Source: Clostridium thermobutyricum DSM 4928 | GTDB taxonomy: Bacteria > Bacillota > Clostridia > Clostridiales > Clostridiaceae | Length of the DNA: 64,000 nucleotides | Assembly: GCF_002050515.1 (NCBI RefSeq) | Contig: NZ_LTAY01000048.1 | Location: forward strand, 124,001 to 188,000 | Reading direction: 5' to 3' | Shown here: piece by piece, positions 9,259 through 19,100 of the stretch | Position numbering within the stretch: position 1 is the stretch's first letter | Layout: every line of letters begins with the position of its first letter | Notes under the pieces: model-generated | The model's database searches: none | What the model was told of the DNA's origin: nothing | The model's input: only the letters and a program-made list of their open reading frames with translations | Program-made: the position numbers and the translations under genes

Positions 9259-10101
9259 ATGAAAAAAGGGTTTTTAAAAAAGATGATGCTATTAGGTATC
9301 ACAGGAATAATGATGTTTAGCTTTGCAGGATGTGGTGCAAAAAATGATGATGGAGCTAAAGAAGGGGCAAAAACTAAATTAGAAGAAGTTAAAAATAATA
9401 AGAAATTAGTTGTTGGAATGAGTGCTGATTATGCTCCATATGAATTTCATGCAATGATTGATGGAAAAGATACTGTAGTAGGATTTGATGTAGAGTTTGC
9501 TAAAGAAGTGGCTAAAGATTTAGGAGTAGAATTAGAAATAAAAGAGATGAATTTTGAAGCTTTATTAGCAGCAATTCAATCAAATCAAATTGATATGATA
9601 ATTTCAGGAATGAATCCAGATGCTGAGAGAGAAAAAGTTGTAACATTCTCAGATATTTATTATGAAGCTCAACATGGAGTTTTAGTAAATAAAAAAGATT
9701 TAGCTAAATATGAAACAATAGAAGATTTAGAAAACGTAAAAGTGGGAGCTCAAATTGGTTCTACTCAAGAAAAGATAACTAAGGAAGTTATTAAAGCAAA
9801 GGATCCAACTCTTATGGCAGATGTAAATAACTTAATTTTAGAACTTAAAACAGGAAAAATGGATGCACTAATTACTGAAGAACCAGTAGCTAAAATGGCA
9901 ATAAAGAAAAATCCAGAGATGGCATTAGCTGCAATTAAGTTTGAAGCAGATGGAGGTGGAAACGCAGTTGCAGTTAAAAAAGGTGAAACTGAATTAATAG
10001 AACAAGTTAATAAAACTATAAAAAGACTAGTTGATAGTGGAGAATTAGAAAAATATATTATAGAGGCAAATGAACTTGCTGCAGAGAATAATAAAAATTA
10101 G
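9259..10101 (+). CDS. Polar amino acid ABC transporter, substrate-binding lipoprotein
   Basis: 280 residues. The signal peptide ends in FAGC with C25 as lipidation site, so the mature protein is anchored outside the membrane. The body is a family 3 extracellular solute-binding protein: VVGMSADYAPYEF, VVGFDVEFAKEVAKDLG, then AIQSNQIDMIISGM and the REKVVTFSD segment. It feeds the permease and ATPase encoded next. The substrate (cystine, glutamine, arginine or similar) cannot be read from sequence. RBS TAGGGGGAAT. Confidence 0.92.
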   Translation: MKKGFLKKMMLLGITGIMMFSFAGCGAKNDDGAKEGAKTKLEEVKNNKKLVVGMSADYAPYEFHAMIDGKDTVVGFDVEFAKEVAKDLGVELEIKEMNFEALLAAIQSNQIDMIISGMNPDAEREKVVTFSDIYYEAQHGVLVNKKDLAKYETIEDLENVKVGAQIGSTQEKITKEVIKAKDPTLMADVNNLILELKTGKMDALITEEPVAKMAIKKNPEMALAAIKFEADGGGNAVAVKKGETELIEQVNKTIKRLVDSGELEKYIIEANELAAENNKN

Positions 10102-10130
10102 TTATATAAAGAAAGTAAAAATGATATGAT

Positions 10131-10151
10131 GGATGCACTTTAAGTGCATCC
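10131..10151 (+). promoter_or_regulatory. Intercistronic hairpin between binding protein and permease
   Basis: GGATGCACTT and AAGTGCATCC form a 10-base-pair stem around one base, with no T-run after it. Such stems often protect the upstream mRNA from decay, which would give excess binding protein over permease; this role is inferred. Confidence 0.6.
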
Positions 10152-10184
10152 TATATTAATTAATTTTAAAAGGGTGTGAGACTA

Positions 10185-10871
10185 ATGGGATATAGTTTTG
10201 ATTTTAGCTTTTTGCAAGAATACTTTCCTGTATTTTTAGAAGGGGCTAAATTAACATTAATAATATCAGCAATTTCAGTTTTATTTGGAGCTGTAGCTGG
10301 TTCAGTATTATATTTTTTAAAGTCAGTGAACATAAAAATTTGGGGAATAAAACCTTTAAATATAATAGCATCAACATATATAGAAGTTGTACGTGGAACT
10401 CCAATGATATTACAAATAATGATGGTTTATACAGGGTCAGCCTTATTTTTAGGAATAGATATGAAAGCTTTAACAGCTGCTATAATAGCAGTTTCTTTAA
10501 ATTCTGCTGCATATGTAGCTGAAATAATAAGAGCTGGAATAGAGGCAGTGGATAAAGGACAAATGGAAGCTGCTAGAAGCTTAGGAATGACAAGAGGACA
10601 AGCTATGAGAATGATAATAGTGCCTCAAGCAGTGAAAAATATATTACCTGCTATAGGAAATGAATTTGTAGTTGTAATAAAAGAATCTTCAATGGCTTCA
10701 GTTATTGGTGTAAATGAATTAATGTTTAGTGCAACTATAGTAAAAGGTGCTACATTTAAGCCATTTGAACCTTTAATGGTTGTAGCAGCATTTTATTTTA
10801 TTATGACATTTAGTTTAGGAAGATTAATGAAGTACATTGAAAGGAGGATGAAAGCAAGTGATATGCGTTAA
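10185..10871 (+). CDS. Polar amino acid ABC transporter, permease
   Basis: 228 residues with about five membrane helices and the HisM/GlnP-type signature: [13 protein letters not shown] in the first third and the EAA loop [22 protein letters not shown] that docks on the ATPase. The reading frame opens at GTG 10176, but that codon lies inside the AGGGTGTGAG ribosome binding site, so the ATG at 10185 is preferred. Overlaps the ATPase gene by 14 bases. A single permease gene suggests a homodimer. Confidence 0.92.
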   Translation: MGYSFDFSFLQEYFPVFLEGAKLTLIISAISVLFGAVAGSVLYFLKSVNIKIWGIKPLNIIASTYIEVVRGTPMILQIMMVYTGSALFLGIDMKALTAAIIAVSLNSAAYVAEIIRAGIEAVDKGQMEAARSLGMTRGQAMRMIIVPQAVKNILPAIGNEFVVVIKESSMASVIGVNELMFSATIVKGATFKPFEPLMVVAAFYFIMTFSLGRLMKYIERRMKASDMR

Positions 10872-11580
10872 AGAATTAAAAAAATCATTTGGAAATCATG
10901 AAGTTTTAAAAGGAATATCAGCGAATATAAAAAAAGGTGAAGTTGTAGTTGTAATAGGACCATCAGGTTCAGGAAAAAGCACTTTTTTACGTTGTCTAAA
11001 TCTTTTAGAAGTGCCTACAAGTGGAGAAATAATATTTGAAGGAAATAATATAACAGATAAAAAAACTGATATAAATAAAATAAGAGAAAAAATGGGAATG
11101 GTATTTCAACAATTTAATCTTTTTCCACATAAAACTGTGTTAGATAATTTAACTATTGCTCAAATTAATGTAAAGAAAAAAAGTGTAGAAGATAGTAAGA
11201 AAAAAGCTTTAGAGTTATTAGAGAAAGTAGGATTAGTGGATAAAGCGGATGCTTATCCTAATTCTTTATCAGGAGGGCAAAAACAAAGGATAGCAATAGC
11301 TAGAGCTTTAGCTATGGAACCAGATGTTATGTTATTTGATGAGCCTACATCAGCTTTAGACCCAGAAATGGTAGGAGAAGTTTTATCTGTAATGAAATCT
11401 CTTGCAAATGAAGGAATGACAATGGTTATAGTAACTCATGAAATGGGATTTGCAAAAGAAGTTGGAGATAGAATCTTATTTATAGATGATGGAGTAATAA
11501 TGGAAGAGGGAACACCAGAAGAAATTTTTGAAAATCCTAAAAATGAAAGAATGAAAGCATTTTTATCAAAAGTTTTATGA
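10858..11580 (+). CDS. Polar amino acid ABC transporter, ATP-binding protein
   Basis: 240 residues, standard for the GlnQ/HisP family: Walker [11 protein letters not shown]-loop in FQQFNLFPH, signature LSGGQKQR, Walker [15 protein letters not shown] and the switch histidine in VTHEM. Energises uptake through the preceding permease. GTG start with AAGGAGG about 10 bases upstream, inside the permease gene. Confidence 0.95.
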   Translation: MICVKELKKSFGNHEVLKGISANIKKGEVVVVIGPSGSGKSTFLRCLNLLEVPTSGEIIFEGNNITDKKTDINKIREKMGMVFQQFNLFPHKTVLDNLTIAQINVKKKSVEDSKKKALELLEKVGLVDKADAYPNSLSGGQKQRIAIARALAMEPDVMLFDEPTSALDPEMVGEVLSVMKSLANEGMTMVIVTHEMGFAKEVGDRILFIDDGVIMEEGTPEEIFENPKNERMKAFLSKVL

Positions 11581-11611
11581 TAATTTTTTAGTTTTAAAAT
11601 AAAATGATTAA

Positions 11612-11650
11612 AAGCACTAACAAATTAATTTTTGTTAGTGCTTATTTATT
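11612..11650 (+). terminator. Terminator of the amino acid importer operon
   Basis: AAGCACTAACAAA and TTTGTTAGTGCTT form a perfect 13-base-pair stem with a 6-base loop, followed by ATTTATTT. Confidence 0.88.
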
Positions 11651-11780
11651 TATAAAATTTATTATAAAAAACATATTAAAGATAAAGTTGAATTTATAAA
11701 TTGCTTTAAATTAAATCAATTTATTTAAAAACTAATAGTTTAATTTTTATTTTAAAATTTTAAATTAAATATATTTTATT

Positions 11781-11810
11781 TTGTCACGAAATAAAAAGTA
11801 GATTTGTTAT
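11781..11810 (+). promoter_or_regulatory. Possible promoter of the ECF sigma operon
   Basis: TTGTCA (11781-11786) with an 18-base spacer and TGTTAT (11805-11810). The match is modest; an ECF-type self-promoter starting at TGTCACGAA is an equal possibility. Confidence 0.35.
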
Positions 11811-11850
11811 ATGAGTAGATGTACATCAAATTACAGAATGGGAGATTATA

Positions 11851-12387
11851 ATGGGTACCAAAATAGAAAGCATTAAATTGTTTGAGAATTCTATAAGCAG
11901 TGTAAAGAAAGGTGATTTATCTGAATTAAAAAGGTTATATATAGAAGAAAGAAGAGGAATTTTCTTATTTATTTTATCTATAGTAAAAGATTATGGAGTG
12001 GCAGAAGATATTTTACATGATGTTTTTATAAAGATAATTATAAATAGTGAAAAATATAAAAGAAATACAAATGCAAAGGCATGGATTATGACAATAGCTA
12101 GAAACCTATCTTTAAATTATTTAAATAAAAATAAACATATAAATTTTAAAGAGAATATTGAAGTAGTAGCTAATAATGAATTACAAGAAATTGAAAGTGA
12201 AATTGAATTTTTAAGAATGATAGAACCTTTAAGTGAAATAGAAAAACAAATAATAATACTTAGATTAAATGTAGGTTTTTCATATATACAGATAGCAAAA
12301 ATTTTAGATATTTCAATTGTAAATGCTAGAGCAAAATATTCTAGAGGAATAAAAAAGCTTAGATTAAATGAAAAGGATAGGATTTAG
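11851..12387 (+). CDS. ECF-family RNA polymerase sigma factor
   Basis: 178 residues. Region 2 is recognisable by VAEDILHDVFIKI and the AKAWIMTIARNLSLNYLNK segment; region 4 by LSEIEKQIIILRL followed by a helix-turn-helix (YIQIAKILDISIVNARAKYSRGI is the stretch, residues about 146-168). Regions 1.1 and 3 are absent, as in group 4 sigma factors. The next gene starts two bases after the stop and looks like its membrane-bound partner. Target genes are not evident from this window. Confidence 0.9.
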   Translation: MGTKIESIKLFENSISSVKKGDLSELKRLYIEERRGIFLFILSIVKDYGVAEDILHDVFIKIIINSEKYKRNTNAKAWIMTIARNLSLNYLNKNKHINFKENIEVVANNELQEIESEIEFLRMIEPLSEIEKQIIILRLNVGFSYIQIAKILDISIVNARAKYSRGIKKLRLNEKDRI

Positions 12388-12388
12388 T

Positions 12389-13135
12389 ATGTTTAAAAAT
12401 AGAAAAAGAATTAATGAGTATAAAAGAATAAGTAATTCTGTAAGATTACCAGAATTAAAAAGGAAAGAGAAAAATTTTGAGGTTAGGAGAAAGGAAAAAA
12501 TGAATAAAAAAGCTATAGCAAGTGGAATATTAGCAGCAACTATTTGTGGGGCAATATTTTTAACAAATATAGGAACTAATTTTAAAGGAATAGAAAATAA
12601 TGGAGGTAGCTTAATTGTTTATGCTTCAGAAAACAATGGAGCTAATAAACAATTATTTGAAAAAGGAAAAGAAATAGCAATTAATTCAGTTTCAGTTGTT
12701 ACTGATGATAAAACAGGAAAGATATTTAGTGTTAAAAAAGGTGCGCAATTAAGTATTTTATCTGATGATATAAAAAGCTTAAAATTAAGTACAAATAAAG
12801 GGGAGTTCATGAATGAATTCCAATTTAATGAAACTAATATAAATAATTTTAATGAAAAATCGATTAGTGAAAAATATGTAGACAGCGATAAAAAAGAAAA
12901 AATATATGATTATAATGTTTCAAAAGATGGAAAAAGTATTGAAGTAAATAATGTAAACAACAAAGTATTAGGAATTGCTTGGGCTTTAAGTCCTGAAATG
13001 GAAAAAATGGATAAAAACCAATTTGGAGAAGTAGAAATAAATATAACTGCTGAATATAAAGATGGTAAAACAGCAAATGAAACAATAATTTTGACTTTAA
13101 ATGATAAAGGAATGTTTGTAGGAAAATTAAAATAG
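12389..13135 (+). CDS. Putative membrane-anchored anti-sigma factor
   Basis: 248 residues. A short, very basic cytoplasmic N-terminus of about 38 residues, one membrane helix (IASGILAATICGAIFLTNIG, about 44-63), then an extracellular domain of about 185 residues rich in N, K and D, with no cysteines or recognisable catalytic motif. The topology and position right after an ECF sigma gene suggest an anti-sigma factor, but the N-terminus lacks the HxxxCxxC zinc motif of the common class and is short. ATG 12389 follows AAGGATAGGA; an in-frame ATG at 12368 lies inside the sigma gene and is less likely. Confidence 0.65.
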   Translation: MFKNRKRINEYKRISNSVRLPELKRKEKNFEVRRKEKMNKKAIASGILAATICGAIFLTNIGTNFKGIENNGGSLIVYASENNGANKQLFEKGKEIAINSVSVVTDDKTGKIFSVKKGAQLSILSDDIKSLKLSTNKGEFMNEFQFNETNINNFNEKSISEKYVDSDKKEKIYDYNVSKDGKSIEVNNVNNKVLGIAWALSPEMEKMDKNQFGEVEINITAEYKDGKTANETIILTLNDKGMFVGKLK

Positions 13136-13261
13136 AAAAAACACTCTATGGAATAATTACATTCAAAAAATTATTTAATAACTTATTTTTATAAATTTTA
13201 TAGATAAGTATTAAATTAATAGGTATAAAAATAATTAATAAGTTTAATGAAAATAAAAAAA

Positions 13262-13306
13262 GGAGTTTCTACTAATAGGTAAATTATTAGTAGAAACTTC
13301 TTTTTA
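13262..13306. terminator. Bidirectional terminator between the anti-sigma and CDF genes
   Basis: GGAGTTTCTACTAAT pairs with ATTAGTAGAAACTTC (15 pairs, one G-T), 9-base loop, with a T-run after and an A-run before. It serves the convergent CDF gene too, whose stop codon is 5 bases away. The 120 bases before it are plain AT-rich sequence. Confidence 0.88.
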
Positions 13307-13310
13307 TATT

Positions 13311-14489
13311 TTAAGTATAATCATGGTCTATTGTAATTATACAATTATATTCTGGGTGAAGTTCTTTTATTGCCTCTATTATGTCATTTTTTAAGGCTTG
13401 TTCATCCATTATTTTTTTTAGATTTTCTGAATCAACCACAACATCAAATATAAGATTTTTTTCATTGCCCTCTCCAACTATTCTAAAATCATGCATTGAT
13501 TTTATTAGAGGATTATATTTTATAATTTTTGATACTTCTGTATAAGCAACTTTTATTTCATCATCAGAAAGACAAATTGGATCCATATGGATTACAAGAT
13601 ATAGTTCAAGCTTTTGTGAAATTTCTCTTTCAGCTTTATCTATTATATTATGAATTTCCATTATATCCATATCACTTGGAATTTCAGCATGAACTGAGGC
13701 CATACATCTACCAGGTCCATAGTTATGAATTATAAGATCATGTATTCCACTAATATGTGGATATGAAAGTATTAAACTTTCTAATTCTTTAACTAATTCG
13801 GGATCTGGAGCTTCTCCAAGTAGTGGATTTAGAGTTTCTTTAACTAATGACACCCCTGAATACACAATTATTAATGCAACTACTACTCCAACATAACCAT
13901 CAATAGGAAAATTAGTAAATTTTGAAGCTAAAAATGATATAGATACACAAGTAGAAGCAAAAACATCTCCAAGTGAATCAACAGCTGCAGCTTTTAATGC
14001 TTTAGAATCTATTTTATTTCCTATGTATCTATTAAATCCAGCAAGCCATAGTTTAAGAAGAACAGAAACTATTAATAGAATGAAAGGTATTATTTCAAAG
14101 TCAACCTTACTAGGATTAAAAATCCTTATTGCTGAGGATTTTACAAATTCAAGTCCTACAAGGATTACTAAGAAAGAAACTATTAATGAAGATATATATT
14201 CAATTCTTCCATGACCAAAAGGATGCTCTTTATCAGCAGGCATATTAGATAGTTTAAATCCTGCAATTGTTATTATAGATGATGCAGCGTCAGAAAGGTT
14301 ATTAAAACCATCTGCAGTTATGGCAATACTTCCTGTAATTAAACCAACAGAAACTTTTATTACTACAAGAATTAAGTTAACAACTATACCAACAGCACCA
14401 CCAAGAACACCAAATTTATTTCTAACTTTTTTTTCTTTGGTGTTAGTATTATCTTTAATAAAAGTGTTAACTAAAAATTTTGATAACAT
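13311..14489 (-). CDS. Cation diffusion facilitator (metal efflux) protein
   Basis: 392 residues, membrane antiporter that exports divalent metal (Zn, Mn or Fe) in exchange for protons. The N-terminal two thirds hold six membrane helices with DGFNNLSDAASS on helix 2, KEHPFGHGRIEYI after it, and AAAVDSLGDVFAS on helix 5. The cytoplasmic C-terminal domain (about 215-300) is followed by a further 85 residues resembling a second copy of that ferredoxin-like fold (VVDSENLKKI, PEYNCIITIDHDY), making it longer than minimal CDF proteins (about 300). Metal specificity cannot be assigned. RBS AGGAGAG. Confidence 0.92.
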   Translation of the reverse strand: MLSKFLVNTFIKDNTNTKEKKVRNKFGVLGGAVGIVVNLILVVIKVSVGLITGSIAITADGFNNLSDAASSIITIAGFKLSNMPADKEHPFGHGRIEYISSLIVSFLVILVGLEFVKSSAIRIFNPSKVDFEIIPFILLIVSVLLKLWLAGFNRYIGNKIDSKALKAAAVDSLGDVFASTCVSISFLASKFTNFPIDGYVGVVVALIIVYSGVSLVKETLNPLLGEAPDPELVKELESLILSYPHISGIHDLIIHNYGPGRCMASVHAEIPSDMDIMEIHNIIDKAEREISQKLELYLVIHMDPICLSDDEIKVAYTEVSKIIKYNPLIKSMHDFRIVGEGNEKNLIFDVVVDSENLKKIMDEQALKNDIIEAIKELHPEYNCIITIDHDYT

Positions 14490-14521
14490 AAATTACTCTC
14501 CTATATTAATATATTAATATT

Positions 14522-14550
14522 ATTCTAACGTATAAGAATATAATAATCAA
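14522..14550 (-). promoter_or_regulatory. Promoter of the CDF gene (minus strand)
   Basis: On the minus strand TTGATT (14550-14545), a 17-base spacer and TAGAAT (14527-14522). It stands back-to-back with the aminopeptidase promoter, one base apart. Confidence 0.6.
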
Positions 14551-14551
14551 T

Positions 14552-14580
14552 TTAAAAAAGAATTAGAAATGTGGTAGAAT
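14552..14580 (+). promoter_or_regulatory. Promoter of the M18 aminopeptidase gene
   Basis: TTAAAA (14552-14557), 17 bases, TAGAAT (14575-14580) with an upstream TG one base away (extended -10). Confidence 0.6.
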
Positions 14581-14617
14581 AAGTTTAACTAGACTTAGAA
14601 ATTAGGAGTGATTCACA

Positions 14618-15913
14618 ATGGAAAAAAAATTAGCTCAAGAGTTAATAAATTTTATAGATAATAGTAAAACAGCTTTCCATGCTGCAAATGAAGTTCAAAA
14701 TATGTTAGTAAAAGACGGGTTTAAAGAACTTTCAGAAAGAGATAGCTGGAATCTTGAAAAAGGCGGAAAATATTTTGTTAAGAAAAATGATTCAGCTGTT
14801 ATAGCTTTTGTTATAGGTAATGGAGAGATTGAAAAAGATGGATTTAGACTTATAGGAGCACATACTGATGCACCAGGATTTAAAATAAAACCTAATGCAG
14901 ATATGAAAAGTGAAAATAGATATGTTAAGTTAAATACAGAAGGATATGGTGGAGCTATATTAAGTACTTGGTTTGATAGACCTCTTAGCATTGCCGGAAG
15001 AGTTACTTTAAAAGGAGAAAATCCTTTAAAACCAGTTGTAAGATTAGTTGATGTAAATAAACCAGTTCTTATAATTCCTAATTTAGCTATACACATGAAC
15101 AGAAGTATTAATGAAGGATATGCTATTAATAAGCAAAAAGATACTTTACCTCTTTTAGGATTTATAAATGAAAAATTTGAAAAAGACGGATATTTAATTA
15201 GTTTACTTTGTGAAAGTTTAGGAGTTAAAAAAGAAGAAATCTTAGACTTTGATCTTTTCTTATATGAATATACAAAAGGATGTTTAATGGGAATTGATGA
15301 AGAACTAATATCTATAGGAAGACTTGATGATCAATGGATGGTATTTGCAGGAGTTAGAGCTTTATTAGATAGTAAAGAAATTGATAGTACAAAAGTTATG
15401 ATTTGTGTTGATAATGAAGAAATAGGAAGCTTAACTTCTCAAGGAGCTAATTCAAGTTTAATCAGAAGATTATTAGAAAGAATAGTAATATCTCAAGGAA
15501 AAGGAACAGAAGAGTTCTTTAGAGCATTAGCTAATTCAGTAATGATTTCTGCTGATCTTGCACATGCAGTTCACCCTAATTTAGGAGAAAAACATGATCC
15601 AACAAATAGACCAGTATTAGGAATGGGACCAGTATTAAAAATTGCTGCTTCAGGAAGTTATTCAACTGATTCATATTCAGGAGCAATTTTTAAATCAGTA
15701 TGTGAAAAAGCTGGAGTTCCAATGCAAAAATTTGTTAACAGATCAGATGTAAGAGGTGGAACAACTATAGGACCTATGTCAGCTGCTGACCTTTGTATTC
15801 CAGTAGTAGATATGGGAGCACCACTTATAGGAATGCACTCAGTAAGAGAACTTGCATCAGTTAAAGATAATTATTATACAGTAAAAGCATTTACAGAATT
15901 CTATAATTTATAA
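14618..15913 (+). CDS. M18-family aminopeptidase
   Basis: 431 residues, the normal length for this dinuclear-zinc aminopeptidase of the cytoplasm that trims acidic or neutral residues from peptides. Metal ligands and catalytic residues are in GAHTDAPG, GRLDDQW, VDNEEIGS, SADLAHAVHP and the late GMHSVRE motif. Related to yeast aspartyl aminopeptidase and bacterial ApeB. RBS TTAGGAGTG. Single-gene unit with its own promoter and a strong terminator. Confidence 0.94.
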   Translation: MEKKLAQELINFIDNSKTAFHAANEVQNMLVKDGFKELSERDSWNLEKGGKYFVKKNDSAVIAFVIGNGEIEKDGFRLIGAHTDAPGFKIKPNADMKSENRYVKLNTEGYGGAILSTWFDRPLSIAGRVTLKGENPLKPVVRLVDVNKPVLIIPNLAIHMNRSINEGYAINKQKDTLPLLGFINEKFEKDGYLISLLCESLGVKKEEILDFDLFLYEYTKGCLMGIDEELISIGRLDDQWMVFAGVRALLDSKEIDSTKVMICVDNEEIGSLTSQGANSSLIRRLLERIVISQGKGTEEFFRALANSVMISADLAHAVHPNLGEKHDPTNRPVLGMGPVLKIAASGSYSTDSYSGAIFKSVCEKAGVPMQKFVNRSDVRGGTTIGPMSAADLCIPVVDMGAPLIGMHSVRELASVKDNYYTVKAFTEFYNL

Positions 15914-15927
15914 AATATTGAAATAAA

Positions 15928-15970
15928 AGAAACCACTCGCTATAGAGTTAATAGCGAGTGGTTTCTTTTG
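15928..15970. terminator. Strong terminator after the M18 aminopeptidase
   Basis: AGAAACCACTCGCTAT and ATAGCGAGTGGTTTCT form a perfect 16-base-pair stem with a 7-base loop, then TTTTG. The next 180 bases before the giant gene hold no clear promoter. Confidence 0.93.
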
Positions 15971-16149
15971 TTAAAATATTTCTAAAGGAGAGATTCCATA
16001 AAAATCTCTATTCAAATTTAACATAATTTAGATAAAAATACAAGCTGTATGGGCATTAGTAAATTGCGTAAGTAATAAATTTTAAGGTTATTGGTAAAAC
16101 TATCTCTTAGAAAATGTATGATTTTTAGAGAAAGAGAGAGGTCTTCAAA

Positions 16150-19100
16150 ATGAATGATAAAAAATTAAAAAAAGCTAAAAAAAATTTATTAAAAGATTTA
16201 AATAATGCCTATAGTTCTCTAAAGGAATCTTATAAAGTAATACAAAAAGAGATTAAAAATGGTGGATTAAAAACTGGAGCAAGTGAATGGATTTTAGATA
16301 ATACATATCTTTTAGAAAGGGAATTTAAGTTTGTAAAAAAGAATTTACCAGAAGAATATCTTTTAGATTTACCAATAGATTTAGAAAGAAGCTATAAATT
16401 AGAAAGTAAAGAAGAGAATAAAAAAAAGAAGAAATCTCGTTGCGATGATAAGTCTGTACTTCCTAGAGTATATACTTTAGTTAAAAAGATTATTGATAAT
16501 AGAGTGCCTATAAAAGCAGAAAATTTATCAGAGTTTATTTTAGAAAAAAATGATAGTTTAATTTATGGGGAAGTTATTTCAATACCTATTATGCTTAAAA
16601 TTTGCCTTCTTATAAAAATTTGTAATGAAGTTAAAAAGGTTGAAGAATTTTATAAAAGTAAAGAAGAACATAAAGATATTTTTATAAATGAAAAATTAGA
16701 AGAGGAAATTGAAAGAAGTATATCTTCTCTTAGAGAGCTAGATAATGTAGATTGGGCATATGTTTTTAGAAATATATCAAAACTTGAAAAAACTTTAGAA
16801 AAAGATCCTAGTGGAACATATCTTATTATGGATGAAGATTCAAAGGATTATTATAGACACAAAGTTGAAGATATAGCTAAGAAAAATGAATTAAACCAAA
16901 ATATAGTTGTTGAGGCAGCTTTAAATTTAGCTAAAAAAGCAAAAGTATCAGGAGGAGAAATTTATACTACTCATATAGGATACTATTTATGCGATGAAGG
17001 ATATAAAGAGCTTTTAAATGAGTTAAAAATAACGACTATTGAAAATCCAGATTCTGAGGGGAGATTTATTCTTTGGAATATTTTTGGAACTATCCTTTTA
17101 GCGTTAGGAGTAATTATTTTTAGTGCCTTATTTGAATGGCCATATAATACATTAAGAGATTATATATTGAGCTTTTTTATTATACTTTTACCTTGTAGCG
17201 AAATGATAGTTGCATGGATAAATTATAGAACTCCTAAATCACATAAATTAAATCATATTCCCAAAATTAATTTTGAAAATGGAATAGGAGAAGAAAATAG
17301 AACTGTAGTAGTAATTCCTACAATGTTTGAATCTAAGAAAAAGATAGATAAGTTAATTAAAAATATAGAGGTAACTTATTTAGGAAATAAAGATAAAGAA
17401 GCATTTTTTGTTATCTTAGGAGATTTTGAAGATAATAAAAATGAATCTTGTGAGATAGAACAAGAATTAAATAACTATGGAAAAGAAAAAATAGATTATT
17501 TAAATAAAAAATACATAAAAGACATAGAAAATAGAGATGGAAAATATATATTTTTTATGGCTACAAGAACTAGAATTTATGATAAAAGTGAAGGAAAATA
17601 CATAGGATGGGAAAGAAAAAGAGGAAAATTAGTAGAATTTATGAATCTATTAAGAGGTGGGACAAAAACAACCTTTAGCTTTTTCTCAGGAAATATTGAG
17701 GATATAAAATCAGCAAAATATTTGATTACTTTAGATACAGATACATTTATGAAAAGAAATACATTAAAAAGACTTGTAGGTGCAATGGCTCATCCTCTAA
17801 ATAATCCAAAGGTTTCTAATGGAAAAGTAGTTAGAGGGTATGGAATGTTACAACCTAAAGTTTCTATTTCTTTAGAGAGTAAAAATAAAACTTATTTTTC
17901 TAAAATATTTGCTGGAGATAGTGGAGTAGATGGGTATTCTACAGCATATTCAGATACATATCAAGATAGATTTAAAAAAGGTTCTTTTACTGGAAAAGGA
18001 ATATTACATATAAATTCATTTATGAAAACTATAACCGGAAAAATTGAGGAGGATAGTATATTAAGCCATGACTTATTAGAAGGGGAATTAAATAGGTGTG
18101 GACTTATAACAGATTGCGAATTCATTGAAGAATATCCAAAAACATATTTTTCAAGTGTAATTAGATTACATAGATGGGTTAGGGGAGATTGGCAACTTAT
18201 AAAATGGCTTTTTTCTAGAGATTTAAAAGCTATATCTAAATGGAAGATATTTGATAATTTGAGAAGAAGTCTTCTATCTCCTTGGCTTTTATTTGGTTTA
18301 TGGATTTCATTAACATTCTTAAATAGAGGAAAAGGTGTAGTAACTATATTATTTTTAGCAGTAATAGCACCAATTTTATTTAGAGTTACAGATTTTGTTG
18401 TAACACCTAAACATAAATTAAATGGTAGTGGAAAAACTTTAGTTCAAGTATTGTTTATATTAAGTTTTATACCATATCAAACTTATATTATGTTAAGTGC
18501 AATTTTTAAAACTTTGGGTAGAGTTTTTATAACTAAAAAACATCTTTTAGAGTGGCGAGCTTCTGATATAGCGGACAGAGATGAAAAGACTACTATAAGT
18601 TTTTATTATAGTAAAATGTGGTTTTCAGTTGTTAGTGGAATAATAACTATGATTTTAAGTTTTGTGGCTATGGAAGAGATAGCAGCTTTTACTTTTTGGA
18701 TAGGAATATTATGGATTCTATCACCATATTTAGCTTATGCAATAAGTAAAGAAGATGAAGAAGAAATTTTAAAAACAGAAGAAATGGATTATCTTTTTAA
18801 TATTGCAAAGGATACATGGAAGTATTATGACGACCTTGTAAATGAAGAAAATAACTGGCTTCCACCAGACAATTATCAAGAAGAGCCTTTTAGAGGTGAT
18901 GCAAAAAGAACATCACCAACTAATATAGGATTAGCTCTTATGGCTAATGTAGTGGCTTATGATTTAAATTTTATAGGAATAAAAGATGCTGTTTATAGAA
19001 TAAATAAAACTTTAAAATCAATGGATGAATTAGAAAGATGGCATGGACATTTTCTAAATTGGTATGATATTCAAAATAAAAATCCATTAATGCCAAGATA

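Noticed and set aside
12368-12388. Upstream start for the anti-sigma gene inside the sigma gene
   Set aside because: No ribosome binding site there, whereas AAGGATAGGA fits the ATG at 12389.
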